A DNA stretch of 64,000 nucleotides from Flaveria trinervia (GCA_025506515.1 CM046457.1:39132231-39196230), one strand, 5' to 3'; counted from the stretch's first letter, positions 10,815 to 24,000 are shown. Notes: a model not told the origin generated them from the sequence alone. Program-made: numbers and translations.

Positions 10815-11523
10815 ATAAGCAAGAGTTTGGTTACTAGATACGTACCTGACATGAAATTGGGGTCCGTCCTAGCCTCCTCCCTGGCCATCGTGAAGGCTCT
10901 GCGCTCGCCTCCTGCCCCCCAGTTCCAGTCATCCTCCTTGCCCAAAAACTCTTGTCCCTCGGCTTTTTGTAGTCTCTGCTTATATGACCCTTTCCACCAT
11001 AGTTATAACACCTATTCACCCCATAATTCTTTGCAAGATGACCGGGCCTCCCATATTTGAAGCAGAGGTTTGATCTCCACCTACACTCTCCAGTATGCCC
11101 CTTACCACACTTCCCACACCTCATCGTCTCCGCCCCAGACATGGCCACACACCAGTCATCCGTCCTAGCCCCCTTGCTATTTGGAGTGAAACCCCCATGT
11201 CCAACCCGCTTTTCGTTCCAATTCTTGTTGCCGCTACTCTTCTTGTTCACATCAATCATGGTCATCACCTTCACCGCCCTAATTACCTCAGTCACCATAA
11301 ATGGCAGAATCATCTGCATGACCTATTGAACTCCCTCAACAACAGCCTCTTTCAATGTGGTCCTCAGACTAGCACTATCATCACCGCCTTCTAGGTGATG
11401 TATCTCGGGTTCTTTGAGTGCCATTTTAGCAGCCCTAGCCATGCTTCTCGTGACACGCGGTCCAGCACCACGTCCACCACAACCTTCACCTGACAAAACC
11501 TTCGAAGATCTACCACCAGCCAT
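10815..11523 (-). pseudogene. Gypsy-A gag, internally deleted, with three zinc knuckles
   Basis: The start at 11523 gives MAGGRSSKVLSGEG and an Arg/Ala-rich N-terminus. After a TAG near 11323 the frame enters a basic linker and then three CCHC-like knuckles: CGKCGKGHTGEC (short), CFKYGRPGHLAKNY and CYNYGGKGHISRDY. Five of the Cys positions in the second and third are Tyr. The central capsid domain of a Gypsy gag (about 200 residues) is missing. Confidence 0.8.
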
Positions 11524-11868
11524 CCTCTAACACGCTATAAGATTCAAACACTAACGTGGTCATTCAAGGGAATAGCTCAGTTTATGTCAAGTATAGTAAG
11601 TCTCTAATTACAGTGGCCAATTATGATAGCCACTTACTTTACTCTTCATACCCCAAGCATTTCCTATCCTGACTACATCAGTATACATCAGTATCTAAAT
11701 CTACTAAAGGCACATAAACAACATAACATGCTCATGTAATACCAATCAACATTAAGAAAATACCTGATGGCACGTAGCTACTCAGACTAGCACCCCTTCC
11801 CTTTCCGCCCCATTTTTAGTTTAAGTTTAGGTTTCTTTTGAAAATTAATCTTTTTCACTTAAACTTTG

Positions 11869-11883
11869 GTTCTGATACCAACT
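11869..11883 (-). other. Primer-binding site of Gypsy-A
   Basis: In sense the LTR ends GGGGCCTTACA and is followed by AGTTGGTATCAGAACC, which matches the initiator tRNA-Met complement TGGTATCAGAGC with one change. This fixes the inner LTR end and the minus orientation. Confidence 0.8.
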
Positions 11884-13014
11884 TGTAAGGCCCCGATCCC
11901 GGGACGCTTATAGCTGGTCAATCATCGCACATAAAACCTATATTTATATTAACTTTAATAAAACATTGTAGCGGAAACATTTAAACAACCATTTCATTAT
12001 AACACTTTTGCAAATAATACAACGTTCATTACAAAATATCGTTCGTTCGCATTACAATGCAAAAACGTTATACAAAAGAATGCCATTCAAAAATGCCAAG
12101 TAGCTACCCCACGCTATCCTCAGCAATGCTCACCTGCCAACTGGAAAATGCATAAAAAGTTAGTATTGCTGAGTGAGTTCTAATTTTATAAAAACATTAC
12201 ATTACCTTTCATTCATTAAAACATTTTCATTACTATCGCACGTGATCACACATTGTACGTACATCGAGGTAATAACTATTATCTTCCATCATCGTTCAAT
12301 TCGTACATATCGCACGTTTCGCACATTTCGTACTTATCGCACTTTTCGTAAATTTATTATCTTTCACATCTATCTAGGTCCTATCATGTACTTAACCCCC
12401 CTCTAGAGCACCAAGCATTTCATCTAGGGTTAAGTGACAAGGACCCCATATCGCACGTATGGAGTGGCCACTAGGACATACTCCCCCTGTGTGTGTGAAC
12501 TCTTATGGGTTCGCCAAGATCACACGTTGTATAACACACAGTAATTAGAAAATCGCACGTATTAGAGCAGACACCAAGACTAAACTCTTACTGTGTGTAT
12601 GAACCCTTATGAGTTAGCCAAAATCTCACGCTGTAGACACACACAGTTGAGCTAACAACTCTCAATGAGTTATGAACCTCTTTTCATTTGCTTGAAAGGC
12701 TTTTCATTCGATCATTCATTATGTTCCACTTTCATTATCTCAAATCTTTCACTTTGTTAAGATAATACTTTACGTTCGTTCTCAGAATCACACCACGTAA
12801 AGTCACATCATAATATATAGTAAGAAACATAAGAAAACATATCATACATAACATACATAACATACATAATCAACATACATCAGCATCATCATACATAGCA
12901 TCAATCATACATCATCATAAACATCATGCATCATAAACATCATGCATCGCACATTCACATACATATACATATGCACCACAAGCATAAGTCATCATCAAAC
13001 ATAACTGATCCACG

Positions 13015-13135
13015 CGGGACAACGGGGTTCGGGGTCGACAGCCCCTGACAGCAGGGTCCTAGGGGCAGCAGCCCCTAGTGGGGTCCAAGGGGCAACACCC
13101 CTGGCTGGGGTCACGCTGCCAGGTCAGCGTGAAAA
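13015..13135. other. GC-rich palindrome-bearing block in Gypsy-A LTR
   Basis: In otherwise AT-rich sequence this 120-bp block is strongly GC-rich and contains nested inverted repeats such as AGGGGCAGCAGCCCCT and GTCACGCTGCCAGGTCAGCGTG. No coding potential is seen. It could fold in the element RNA. Confidence 0.55.
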
Positions 13136-13390
13136 AATTTTATTTATCACTTTTATATAGCACCTTTCCTTATAGAAAAATTGATCTTCCCATTAAAACC
13201 TCTTAAAATCTTTGTCGTTTAAAACGTATATTTAGTATGCATTTCCAACCCCAAACTAGTTTAAAACCTTTTAAATAGGTGATCTAGAACTCACTTGTAC
13301 TGAATGAGTAGCTTCTCAATCAAGCTTTCAAAGCAAGGGTTGCACTACACAGCCTGCAGATAAGTTAACACTCCAATGAGTTATTCTGCC

Positions 13391-13616
13391 TAATTTCACT
13401 AATATTTTCGCTGCCAGACCAGCAGTTTGGCTGCTAGTTTCGCTGGCATCTTTGCTGGCAGTTTCGCCGGCATCTTCGCTGCCAGTTTCGCCCAACTTTT
13501 GTTGGATAACCATGTCTGCGAAACTACCTGCGAAACTATAGTTTCGCAGGAAGACCCATACTTTCGCTGGACGAATACATAAATTCGCGGGATGAACACC
13601 CAGTTTCGCAGAACAG
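13391..13616 (-). repeat. Short-word array TTTCGCTGGCA in Gypsy-A LTR
   Basis: Around a dozen copies of AGTTTCGCTGGCA-like words occur, some inverted (TGCGAAACT). A similar word array occurs in the leader of the gag-only Copia element at 54476-54832. Confidence 0.75.
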
Positions 13617-14157
13617 GCTGAAAATTACGAACCACCCCATTTTTGACCCAAAACTTCAATCTTCTACACCCAAAACCTTGGTTTATCATCCAATAAGCTA
13701 TATCTAAGCTTCTTACATGTTTTCTTACATAAAAACGTGAGTTTTGGGCAAATCTTTACCACTTTCAATAACCCAAATCCTAGTATCCGAGTTTACATCA
13801 AAAGGGATGATTAAATGATGTTTCTTACCTGGATTCTTGGTGTTTTCTTGTTGTCTGAATGTCCACAAACACCGATCTTCAATCCCGCGATCAACCGAGC
13901 CTTAAATCTTCACCTCCTCTCCACTTTCTCTCTTTACTCTCTCTCTCTAGAAATTTGGGTGTTGAGTTGCAAATGAGAGCTGGTCAAGCTAACCCGCACA
14001 TATATACCGGGTGTTCCCGGGACCTTAAACTCGCCAAACACATATCCCGTGAGGTTTACTCGGTCCATACTCCATTACCCGCTCATTTTTTTTAAATAGT
14101 CATGGATAGGCCTATTATTACTAATTGGCTCGCTTAGACTTTATTCGGGGCATAACA

Positions 14158-15819
14158 TTCTAGTTTTAAAATAAAATATACTTTACTTTCATTTAAAACT
14201 ATTCTTTTCTTTCGTACATGATCACACATCATACATACACATAGATAATAACATTATTATCTTCATCATCCGTTTGTTAACTTTCGTTTATTCATCGTAT
14301 GTCATTATCATTCGCTTTCGTAAATAACTTTCTTACTTTCATTCATACGTTCATTACTTCCCGATGACATGTACATTACCCCGAACATTAAGCACGAAGC
14401 TGGTTACTAGGCCTGAGGTCTTTCATAGACCTCGAACATTGTGCATGAAGCTGACTCAAGTACCTAGGGCAAGTATATTCACCACTTATCTTTTCTCTGT
14501 TCATTCCACATCAACGCCATATGCTATACCCCGAACATTGTGCACGAAGCTGGTTACTGGGCCTGAGGTCTTTCATAGACCTCGGACATTGTGCACGAAG
14601 TTGACTCTGGTACCTGGGGCAAGCGGCAAGGATCCCATACGTATGGTCAATCACAAAGATTAGACCCTAGCGTGCATCCTTCCGGGGTAGCAAACCCACA
14701 CATAGTTGAGCTAACACCCTTCATTGGGTGTGAACCTCCATACATTGCTTGCAAGACTTTCTTACTTTCATTCAGTCATTAATGCATGCATTCTTTCATT
14801 TCATTCCTCTTTTCATTATCTTTCGCTTTATGTTACATAATACTTTTCATTTTTCATAAACATTCAACGTAAAGCCACGGGAAAATAATCATACATAATA
14901 AGGAACATCAATGATGATCATACAAACATCACCATACAAGGCACCATCATATATACATAACATTCATCATACATCACCCAATACATCATCTATGACTTCA
15001 AAAAGTCAACTTACATAACCCCCGGGAACCTCCCAAGTCAAAGCCTACATTACATATTTTCACCAAAAATTAGAAAAATAATCTAAGTCTTTAGGCGCAT
15101 GGGCACTATGCAGGTGCATGAGCACTATGCAGGCGCATGGCCTTTCGGGCACATGGGGAACACTTAGGCGCATAGGAACTATTGGGGCCCATGGGCAATA
15201 CTTCGTCATTTCTGGGCAATTCTAGGCGCATGGGCACTATGCAGGTGCATGAGTTGTCTGGGCGTTTGGACCCTTAGAAACTTTTAGCCTATTTCTAGGC
15301 GCATGAACACTATTTGGGCGCATAGAACACTGTTTAGGCGCATGAGCAGTCTATAACACACTTAAACATCATAATTCAGTCCCCAATCATCATATAACAT
15401 GTTCTAAGCTTAAATCTTACATTTTAAGCCTTAAAAACATAATCATAACATCATCAAACACATATAGCCCAAAATCAAACCCCACCTATAAACACATACA
15501 CATAACTATACGGGTAAGAAACCCATTTTGTAAAAACATACATACATGCATTTTCAGCCCTAAAACAGTTTAAAACAAGTAAAAAGGGGTTCTAGAACTC
15601 ACCTTAACAGCCTTTGGTTATGACTTCTTCAAAACCCGTTTGCAATTGAGTTCAACCGCCTAGAAACCCACCAAAAACACACCCGAACACATATAAACAT
15701 ACATGAGCATACAACCGAGACTAAGACTAGTTAAGAACACTCAAAAACTATGAATTCTTACCTTGAATTCGATCTTTCTTTCTTGTTTTTTTAAAAACCC
15801 GAGAGTTTTCAGCTCTTTT
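14158..15819 (-). mobile_element. Gypsy-type LTR, family B, second copy, inner part
   Basis: This stretch matches 1-1620 of the window in order: the CCCCGAACATTGTGCACGAA repeats (14378-14615), GTTGAGCTAACACCCTTCA, the GGCGCATGGGC array (15092-15348) and the CTTACCTTGAATTCGAT stretch. The LTR continues after the inserted solo LTR at 18699-18856. Its left end is cut by the Gypsy-A LTR. Confidence 0.8.
15092..15348 (-). repeat. GGCGCATGGGC short-word array, second copy
   Basis: Roughly eleven copies of AGGCGCATGGGCAC-like words lie at the position homologous to 764-1155. Fewer copies and more CG to TG/CA changes are seen than in the first copy. Confidence 0.75.
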
Positions 15820-18698
15820 TGTCACACCCCCAAACCACAGCGGTTTCCCGCGGGGTGCGAACATCATGATTTCATAGTCACTGATCGACCACTACATGGT
15901 TTTGTGAAACATACATCTCAAATAAGTTTAAAATACATCATTGTTCAGAGTTAAATTTGCGGAAGCAATAGTAATAAGGTAAATTGTTTCAAAACATGAC
16001 AATTACGAAAATGATGTCCCAAACAGCATGAATGGCCCTAAACATGAGATGTTCCATGCTAGCTTAACTTGGTGCATCTATCATTACCTGAGAAAACATG
16101 CATGAAAAATATCAACATAAAGTTGGTGTGTTCACAGGTTTGAAAGTAATAGTAAACAGTGTAATGGACCACAAGTCTTTCCATGATTTGATTGTTGATC
16201 ATACAATACTATAATATTATATAAGCACCACAACCGAAGCTAGACTGTAACTGTAACAAATTGCCCCTACCCATGCCTACCGTAAGCATGAGTGTGAACA
16301 GGCTAATAATGCACCCGTTTAGACCTCCAGTCAAGAATAGGGTAATTAATCCGGGTGGGGGTAGTCAAACCCAATAGTACTATCCATGATTACCTCGCTT
16401 TGGGAAATAAACTAACGGTTTGATAACAGGAGACTTTATACGGTAAGTAAACAACTTATATAGCATGTGAAATCATTGACAAGTAAATGTGTCCAAGAAA
16501 ATAGTAATTTGCATGTAATCTCCCCCAAAAAAGTAAAAATGGGGCTGTGAAACTCACCTGTAATGCACACATGAATTCTAGCAATAGTCTGTATGTATGA
16601 TTGGTCTAGGAATCTCCTAAAAAATCACAATATATTCATGAGGTCATGATTACTAACCCTAGATGGCCATGCATAACTCATCCACAAAGTTAGTTTTGAA
16701 AATGTCACTTGACTAATTAGACACGTCGAGTCGTAAATGTTTTATTTAGATTCTTGTCTTCATATCTATCTTCCTAAAAGTACATAATGTATTAAATGTG
16801 TTTTATATAAAGTATAATGGTATTATACATTCCATGTATATGAGTTTCCCTTTTTTTATCAAATATCTTCAAAAGTTTACTTTATATAAATATGGGCATT
16901 TGACAGAATCAAAGGGATTTTTGGGTTTGGTTGTCATCCTCTTTTCATGATACAAACATTTTTTATAAAATCTTATATTTTTACCATATTTAGATCTATG
17001 ACTTAGGATTCCAAAAAGGTATAGCTTGCAATATGTATCTAGGTTTAAGTCCCTCGAAATGGGTCATGAAGCAACAGATGTCAGTGCAGCATTTTTCTGT
17101 ACATGTCCAGGGATTTCACCTTTTTGAGGGGTCAAACCTTACATTCACAAATAGAGACTATAGTACTTTTAAACCTAACACTTTAAGCTAAGTTACCACA
17201 GAAGTAAAATCTCTATTTGGTTACTTTAAGCATAACTTATACCTCAATCTTTCAGCCCTATCTAATCTGCCAAAAATTCAGGTTCAACACCTTAATCATG
17301 TTTGCACGTTTTGGATAGATTATAGTCATCTAAAAATTTCAAGGTTGGATGGGTTATAAACTAGACATCCTAAGGTTAATGTTAGGCTCAAGAAAATGTT
17401 CATTTGACCATGATTAGGTCGAGTTATGGTCTTGAAAACACAGAACATGAATCTGCCAGAAGATGTCTTACATGTTTTGTTACTTTTTAAACTTTGTTAG
17501 AGCACTTTTGGATGAGTTAGTGAATATGAACACATCATGATGGTGTATAGAAGATTAGAAACAAGTGCTAACCTTAAACAAGCAAGGAGAAAGAGATGGT
17601 AGTCTTGAAATGCAAGGAAAAGGAGGTTTGATCCTTTGAACTAAGAAAACCCACAAGAAAAGGTGAAGAAGATGTTGTAGGATGCTTGAAAGCTTCAAAA
17701 ATCACTTGATCTTCAACCAAAGGTACTTGAACACACAAGATTTGTAGAAAGTGAGTTGGAAATCAAATGAAGTGATGGTGATGGTTTCTTGGACGAAATT
17801 TGAAGGGAGGAGAGAAGAGAAAGAAAGTTGGTGAAATGTGTAGGTAAATTGTGAATGAGTTTTGCTTTTAACATCCACCAATTCTTGTCATGTGCTTGTA
17901 AGACTTATTGAGATTTGACAACTCCTACTTTTTGGTCAAATTTGAGGAGGGAAAAGAGTGTCCAAAAGTAGAATGGAAGACATAATTCTTTAATCACTTG
18001 GAAAGTAGTTGCATCAAAATGGAAACTCTTGGATTTACAAGTTAAGCAAGAATCTCTTCTTGAAAAGGAGAAAAGAAGAAAAGATGAAGTGATGGGTGGG
18101 TGGACGGTTTCAAGGGGGAAAATGGAGGTTTGGTTTTTAGTTTTTGTGTAGTATTGGGTATTTGGGTGGTATTTGTTACACTATTGGTATTTTTACATAT
18201 TTTTATATTTTTACTTTTTACTTTTTAAAATGCATTAGGATATTGTAACAACTTGTATAATATCATATATATATATATATAAATATATATAAATATTGAT
18301 GGTATGTTAATGATGCATCATGTAGTTAGTAGGTCCGTTAAAAGGATTCGTTCCGGGTAAAATATTAATTTACGCGATTAGGTTATTTATAAATTTAAGA
18401 TTTTCCAGTGTATTTAATTTGGAATCTAAAATACTTTAAAACAATTTAAAGTATTTATTAGTACACATATAGTAATTATCACCAATGTTCGTGTGTGCCG
18501 GTTGTATCGCATGTATAAATGGTAATTACGCCGAATCACCGGTGCATGAAATGTAATGCTTAAAATATTGCAATATATGAAATTTTTCAATGCATGAAAC
18601 GACTTCAATAATTAGAATTTAATTGAAAATCAAGTATTAATGATGTAATTATAAACAAGTCAAGGTCGGGTATTGACCTGAAATTGCCGGTTGTCACA
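15820..18698 (-). mobile_element. Solo LTR (2.88 kb) with perfect target duplication
   Basis: The plus strand begins TGTCACACCCCC and ends GGTTGTCACA (sense on minus: TGTGACAACCGG to GGGGTGTGACA). It is flanked by CTTTT at 15815-15819 and 18699-18703. Removing it rejoins the family B LTR in register with the intact copy at about 1620-1640. No PBS, gag or pol is present, so it is the solo-LTR product of recombination of a Gypsy-type element. Orientation is inferred from the resemblance of its termini to the family C LTR. Small open frames are chance. Confidence 0.9.
18264..18297. repeat. AT microsatellite
   Basis: An (AT)n-rich run with interruptions lies within the solo LTR. Confidence 0.8.
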
Positions 18699-18856
18699 CT
18701 TTTCTTGGCGGTCATACCACTTTTATTCACCAACTTTGAAAGTTTTTGTCCTTTTGGCACATTTAACCCCTCAACTTGGGTTTTATTGTGTTTTTTTTCC
18801 TTCACTTTTATTCCTTCTTTTCTTTCATATCTTTAAAAAAATAACCGGGTGTTACA
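18699..18856 (-). mobile_element. Gypsy-type LTR, family B, second copy, 5' end
   Basis: This matches 1630-1784, ending in ATAACCGGGTGTTACA exactly as the first copy does. It abuts transposase codons at 18857. Confidence 0.85.
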
Positions 18857-19290
18857 ACATACAAGGATTTATGGCTCCATATCGTAATGTTAGGTATTGG
18901 CTTGGAGATTTTCATAGAAGCCGAGCATTGACCATTAAAGAAAAATTTAACCATGCACATGCAAAACTACGAAGCGTTATTGAGTGTTCGTTTGGAGTCT
19001 TCAAAGCACATTTCCCTATATTAAAGAGGATGGCACCATTTTCGTTGGTTACACAAAGGATCATTACCATTGCATGTTTCGCACTACATAATTTTATAAG
19101 GAAAGAAGGTTTCAACGATGACTTTTTACACAATACGATCAACCCAACGTGTCCTTTGAAAATCATCATGTGCATGTTGATGTTGATGAAAATGATGTTG
19201 AAGAATATGGTACCGCATCAGATCGGGAATATATTACTCAGTTACGAGATGAAATTGCTGAGCAGTTAGTGCAAAATGTCGAATAAACGA
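18857..19290 (+). pseudogene. PIF/Harbinger transposase, C-terminal part
   Basis: From GFMAPYRNVRYWLGDF the sequence follows the DDE nuclease of plant PIF/Harbinger (HARBI1-like) transposases: KEKFNHAHAKLRSVIECSFG, FPILKRMAPFS, IACFALHNFIR. The helix with catalytic Glu (VIECSFG, usually IERSFG) is visible. Near 19125 a one-base shift is needed to continue to a plausible tail ending EQLVQNVE and a TAA at about 19285. The N-terminal half, with the first two Asp residues, is absent: family B LTR sequence begins at 18856. The roughly 55 LTR-encoded residues that extend the open frame upstream are not part of the protein. Confidence 0.85.
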
Positions 19291-19604
19291 TTTGAAATAT
19301 ATTTGTATGGTTTTATGAATATTATTGCAGTGTTGTATGAATTTTATTTATATTCTAATGTATTTGTATGATTTTTATTTATATATTAATGTTAAATTAC
19401 TTTTTAAAGTATAAAAAGTAAGTTTATTTTAATTATAGAATATTTTAATATTCTGCAGATGTTAAAAAAACAAATAGTGTTTTTCTTGCACACCGTAGAC
19501 GTCTGGTCCACATTTTCCGCTGAAGATGTCTGCATATCTGGTCTGTTTGCAAATCTGGTTCGTAGACTGCTGACGTTTTTATGCAGGAAATAACAAACAC
19601 CACC
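19291..19604 (+). mobile_element. Harbinger 3' untranslated and subterminal region
   Basis: The sequence after the transposase stop ends near 19582-19604 with AATAACAAACACCACC, whose complement GGTGGTGTTTGTTATT resembles PIF/Harbinger terminal repeats. The stretch 19480-19580 is rich in CAGAC, GTCTG and CTGC words, as is common near such ends. No 5' terminus is present in the window, so the inverted repeat cannot be confirmed. Confidence 0.5.
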
Positions 19605-21001
19605 TCAAATTATGTCAAAATATATCTAAGACGGGGGATTGTTAATGTGTTGCAAGTGATTGACAAAAGTGATTGTCCACTAACACCTGCTGCAACTAAT
19701 TCTTTAAGTTAATTAAAAAGGATGCTACAAAGTTTATTGTGGTTGCTAGCCCATTTGGTGATTAATATGTGGTGAATGTCAACCAAAGAACTTACACTTA
19801 TTGGAGATGGGAAACTATAGACAAGCCATGCAAGCATGCGGTGGAAACTATTTGGAACATGAATTTATGACCAACAAGATTAATTACCTAAAACTTAGAT
19901 ACTGTATGTTTAAAAGTTGGAGTAGAATTCATAATGGGAGAGGACATGTGTTACTTGGATGGTGGTGTTTCTTCTGATCTAGGAACAGTCAATGTTTAGT
20001 TATATTTTTTGTAATTTGGATGATGGTGCGTAAATTGTATTTTGGAACAATTATGCTTTTAGATGATGATGCATAATTTGGATTTTATTATGTGTAATTT
20101 GGATGTGTATTATGGTTTGTGCAACTATGCGTTGGGCTTATGTTGTATGGCACAGCCTGCAAATTAGAGAATTTGATATGCAAATTGGTGCTTTTGATCT
20201 ATTTTCATATGGGATACAAAATCTGTAGATATTTTAAAGAACGAGTGTGTTGTTTTCTATGAAATTTTGTATATATGAAAACATGTTACAAACAATTACA
20301 ACTTTCCATGAAAAGTTGTTTGTGATAGTTGACTATAGTAACTTTTATCAATTAAAATACCACAAGTCCAATGGGATGAATACAAGCTGATAATACACTC
20401 GTAAGAGACGCATAACATGTTTCACCTACATTTTAATCAAATATCAATTAGGTTAATGTATGCACCTCAAGCTTTGTTTGAAATTTAACCTAAACTTTTT
20501 ACCCATTCTAACAAATCATGGTTAATCCGACCCAAATTACAAAAACATCAAAATCTTCTAACCTACATCTGTGATTTTGACCATACAAAGTCTTGGTCAA
20601 GTATTATTTAGTGATAAATAATCCAAATCAAAAGGCTTAAACACCCTAAAAGAACACACTTTACTCTTAAGTGCTTCTAAAGTTAAAGAGAGCTTTTGAT
20701 TGAGTGACTATAATTGCTTGTTACCATACTTCAAAATATAGTTGACAAACATGAATTTTGAAACGTATATATTGATCATCAACAAAACGACCAACTATGG
20801 GTATAAATATTCGGATACAATGAAACCTTATCCATAAACAACTCCTACACATATATAATATAATACAATGTAACAATAGTACTATTTATAAGTAAAATCT
20901 CCACACACTTGGAACTACCAAAATACACAAGGAAAAGACAAAGTGGTGCTTTTTATATTTGTTGTGTATATACCATACCAAAGCAAAGCAAACAAGAGAA
21001 G
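19605..21001. other. Intergenic region 3' of CESA1
   Basis: AT-rich sequence without convincing coding capacity. The part next to 21002 should hold the CESA1 3' UTR; no poly(A) signal was singled out. No repeat structure was recognised in 19605-20900. Confidence 0.5.
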
Positions 21002-24000
21002 CTAGCAATCGATCCCGCACTGTCCTCGTATAGAATCAAGCTTGTCGTCAGTCGTAAAAGGATCGATTCTGACCCACAGCAGCGAGAAAATGGAAGCAAG
21101 CAGAATCGACCACACAATAACGATGGTGGGCGTGCGGTTTTGCCGACCCAACAGACCTTTGAGGAAAGGGTATAAATGGACAATGACCCAGATGGCGAAA
21201 AACAGTTTCCCAAACAATGGGCCCCATGACTGGTATCCGCTGTTGATGGCTGAGGAGACCCCAGAGACGATTCCCACCAAGTTCACGATGAGTACGGTGG
21301 TCGGAGGGATCAGGAGAGCCGTCCATTTGAAAATGTACAGTTCTGCAAACTCCCCGTCTTCATCACTTGCTTTAGATGTCACAGTGAAGTTGGTATCGAT
21401 TCCTGCAAGAACTTTGAGGAGACCTTGGAACACTGCAAAAAGATGTGCTGAGGTCCCACCGATGACCCAAAACTGTTCATTTCTCCACCAATCCTCTATG
21501 CTTACACCGCTCCACCGTAGCTCCAAGATTCCAGTAGCAGCAATGGAGATGAAAAGAAGAATAAACCACATACTAGCATAGTTGCTAATCTGCAACAAAC
21601 AAGATGACAGCAAGACTTTTTTAACTTTCAAGGTCAAATTGATATTTCCACATTTGAGATTAGCATGAATATTATCACGATTTCAATACCAACCAACTCT
21701 GTTTACTGCCAAGACTCTGTTACAAGGTTTAACATATATATTTTGAATGAATTTTGATGCTAAAAAAGTATAATGTTTGACGTCAATAGTCATTAAAGGG
21801 TCTGAACTATATTCCGGATGAATCAAACTACATGACATACTGCAGCCTGTAACAAACCTGGTGTCCAGAATACACCACCACAAAAGGTTAACTGTGATAA
21901 GGTCAAAGCTATCACCATCATTTTTCAGAATTATATGGATATCATTTCAAAATTATAGCCAAGATCTCTATACCGATAATGTTAAGTAACAAAGTTTAAC
22001 CGACTGATAAAACTTCTCTAAAAAATCTACAGATTTTACACACATTTTGAAGTTGAAAAACCAAAATGTTTGACCTCAAAATATCAAAAGGAGGTCCGAT
22101 TTAGCATACTATTTGATGAAAATAGTCCATGTATCACATCGAGCTTAAACTTAGAACAGTAATTTCAATTTTCATTATGTGAGTCATGTCTATTCTCACA
22201 ACACATCCCTGAACTTGTATTCATTATTTATTGGACAACAAAAGCATTAATCCACTCAAAAATAATCTAACGCTGACCTTTCCTTTGTGATTGTGACACA
22301 ACTAAGATGCTGAAGAAATGAAACATAAAAGCAAGGGCAACATACCTCGGGAATGATGAACTTCCCGGTGAGAAGGCACACTGCTGGGAGAACACAATAG
22401 GCAAGTAGTGGGATTGAGGTGAGAGGATACACAATGGTATTGATGTAGGCGAGCCGCTCCAAGAGTTTCAGTTTACCATTATACCCGTACCAAATGGGGC
22501 AATGTCTGCTGAGTAAGATCTCAATTGAACCTAAAGCCCACCGAAGAACCTGGTTCAAACGATCAGAAAGATTGATAGGAGCAGACCCTTTGAACGCCGG
22601 GCGTGGAGGCATGCAGTAGATTGAGATCCATCCTCTTGCATGCATCTTAAATCCCGTCAAAATATCTTCTGTCACCGACCCATAAATCCATCCAATCTGA
22701 ATGCCAGCAAACAAAGATTGTGTCATCATTTCCATCCAAGTTAATAATGTCCAATTGGCAGAACAACGTTTCACAATCAATAAATAATGGTGTCTCCAAA
22801 ATGCATGAAATGATATGATAAGAAGGCCAAAATGGTCATTTTGGTACTAAAAAGAAAGTAAAAGTAAAGGTTTTTCTGCAGGCTTGCATTTCCCAGAGAA
22901 ATTAAGTCAAACTCATAAGCAAACATCCAGAGGAGCAAAGATTATATTACCTCTTTACCCCATTCGGTCTTGTCCTCATAACCACAGCTAATAACATGGA
23001 TAGCCTCTTTCAAAAGGGTAGCAGAATTTGTGGTGGGTGGAATACCTCCCATCTCCATAAAAGTAGCAGAAATGAATACCGAAGATTGACCAAATCGCTT
23101 TTCTAAGCTCTTTTGAGACATGAGTAGAGACTTTTCCTCGTCATATCCTGCTAGATAAGAACTTAGGTAGTGCACCAAGTACATATATACAAAAAAAATG
23201 CAATCAACTGATATAACAATACTGAAGACACTTTTTTATTAAAATATACACTCAATGTAAAACACCCAACCAATTTTGTAAACTCTTTTATATTCTATGA
23301 AAACCAAAGGCTTGCCTAGAGGTGGCAATGTCATCCCATTTACTTGTGTTGATTCTCAAACATGTGAAATCAAATTTAGCTACAAGTGAGATGGACCAAA
23401 CTTGTTGAAACTCACCAAATCCTATTTTAAATGAATATAATTTCCCTAGATCATTGTACTCAAAGATTAAGATTATTATTTTATTAATATTGCCTTTGTA
23501 ATCATAGTTGTATAAAAACATATCACGGAAAACAGGGTGTATGTATCAACTGGCCCTGCCCATTTTGATTTAACCTATACATGACTCATTGCTTGAACCG
23601 CCTGTCTAGCCACCTCTACACTTTAAACACTGTTTCATCTAATTGTATTTCATTAAAATGCAAAAACAGAAATGTAGATGCTGAATGAAGAGAAAAGGGG
23701 ATACCTTCAACACCCTCATCCATGTCCTCCATATTGAAAATGGGAACAGTTGATTCAGTTCTTTTGACTGCTCTCTTTTTATCTATATACTTCTTGTTAC
23801 TATGTCTTCCTTTCTTTCGTGAACCACAACAGGACTTGACAATAATGTTTGGTTCCAAATCGGCCTCCGTCAATACTGGATCATAACCATAAAGAGCTTG
23901 CCTGTTGAAACAACAACCCGTCCCCACATAAACAGGCCCCTGAATGCCATCTAGTCCTTTCAAGTTGATCTACAAAATATAATTTTCAAGATGGAAATGA

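Larger units (their letters stand above)
9850..14157 (-). mobile_element. Gypsy-A: truncated Gypsy retrotransposon
   Basis: On the minus strand the order is 5' LTR (11884-14157), PBS, gag, protease, start of RT, and a jump to RNase H. There is a large deletion inside the RT. Everything after RNase H (integrase, 3' LTR) is missing, with only AT-rich sequence and the Copia-1 LTR to the left. The gag also lacks most of its capsid domain. The element is not functional. Confidence 0.8.
11884..14157 (-). mobile_element. Gypsy-A 5' LTR (about 2.27 kb)
   Basis: The sense strand starts TGTTATGCCCC at 14157 and ends GGCCTTACA at 11884. A TATA box (GGTATATATGTG) lies at about 13998-14011, followed by a pyrimidine-rich leader. 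Downstream are the short-word array 13391-13616 and a GC-rich block 13015-13135. The part 12170-12780 is diverged but alignable by eye with family B LTR (for example TTGAGCTAACA and GTGATCACACAT), so both belong to related lineages. The right edge touches the left end of the family B LTR. Confidence 0.7.

Noticed and set aside
18691..18856. N-terminal 55 codons of the 192-codon frame ending in the Harbinger fragment
   Set aside because: They are LTR sequence on the other side of the insertion junction; only the part after 18857 is transposase.
21042..21581. 179-codon open frame on the plus strand
   Set aside because: It is antisense to the last CESA1 exon, whose translation is strongly conserved; a shadow.
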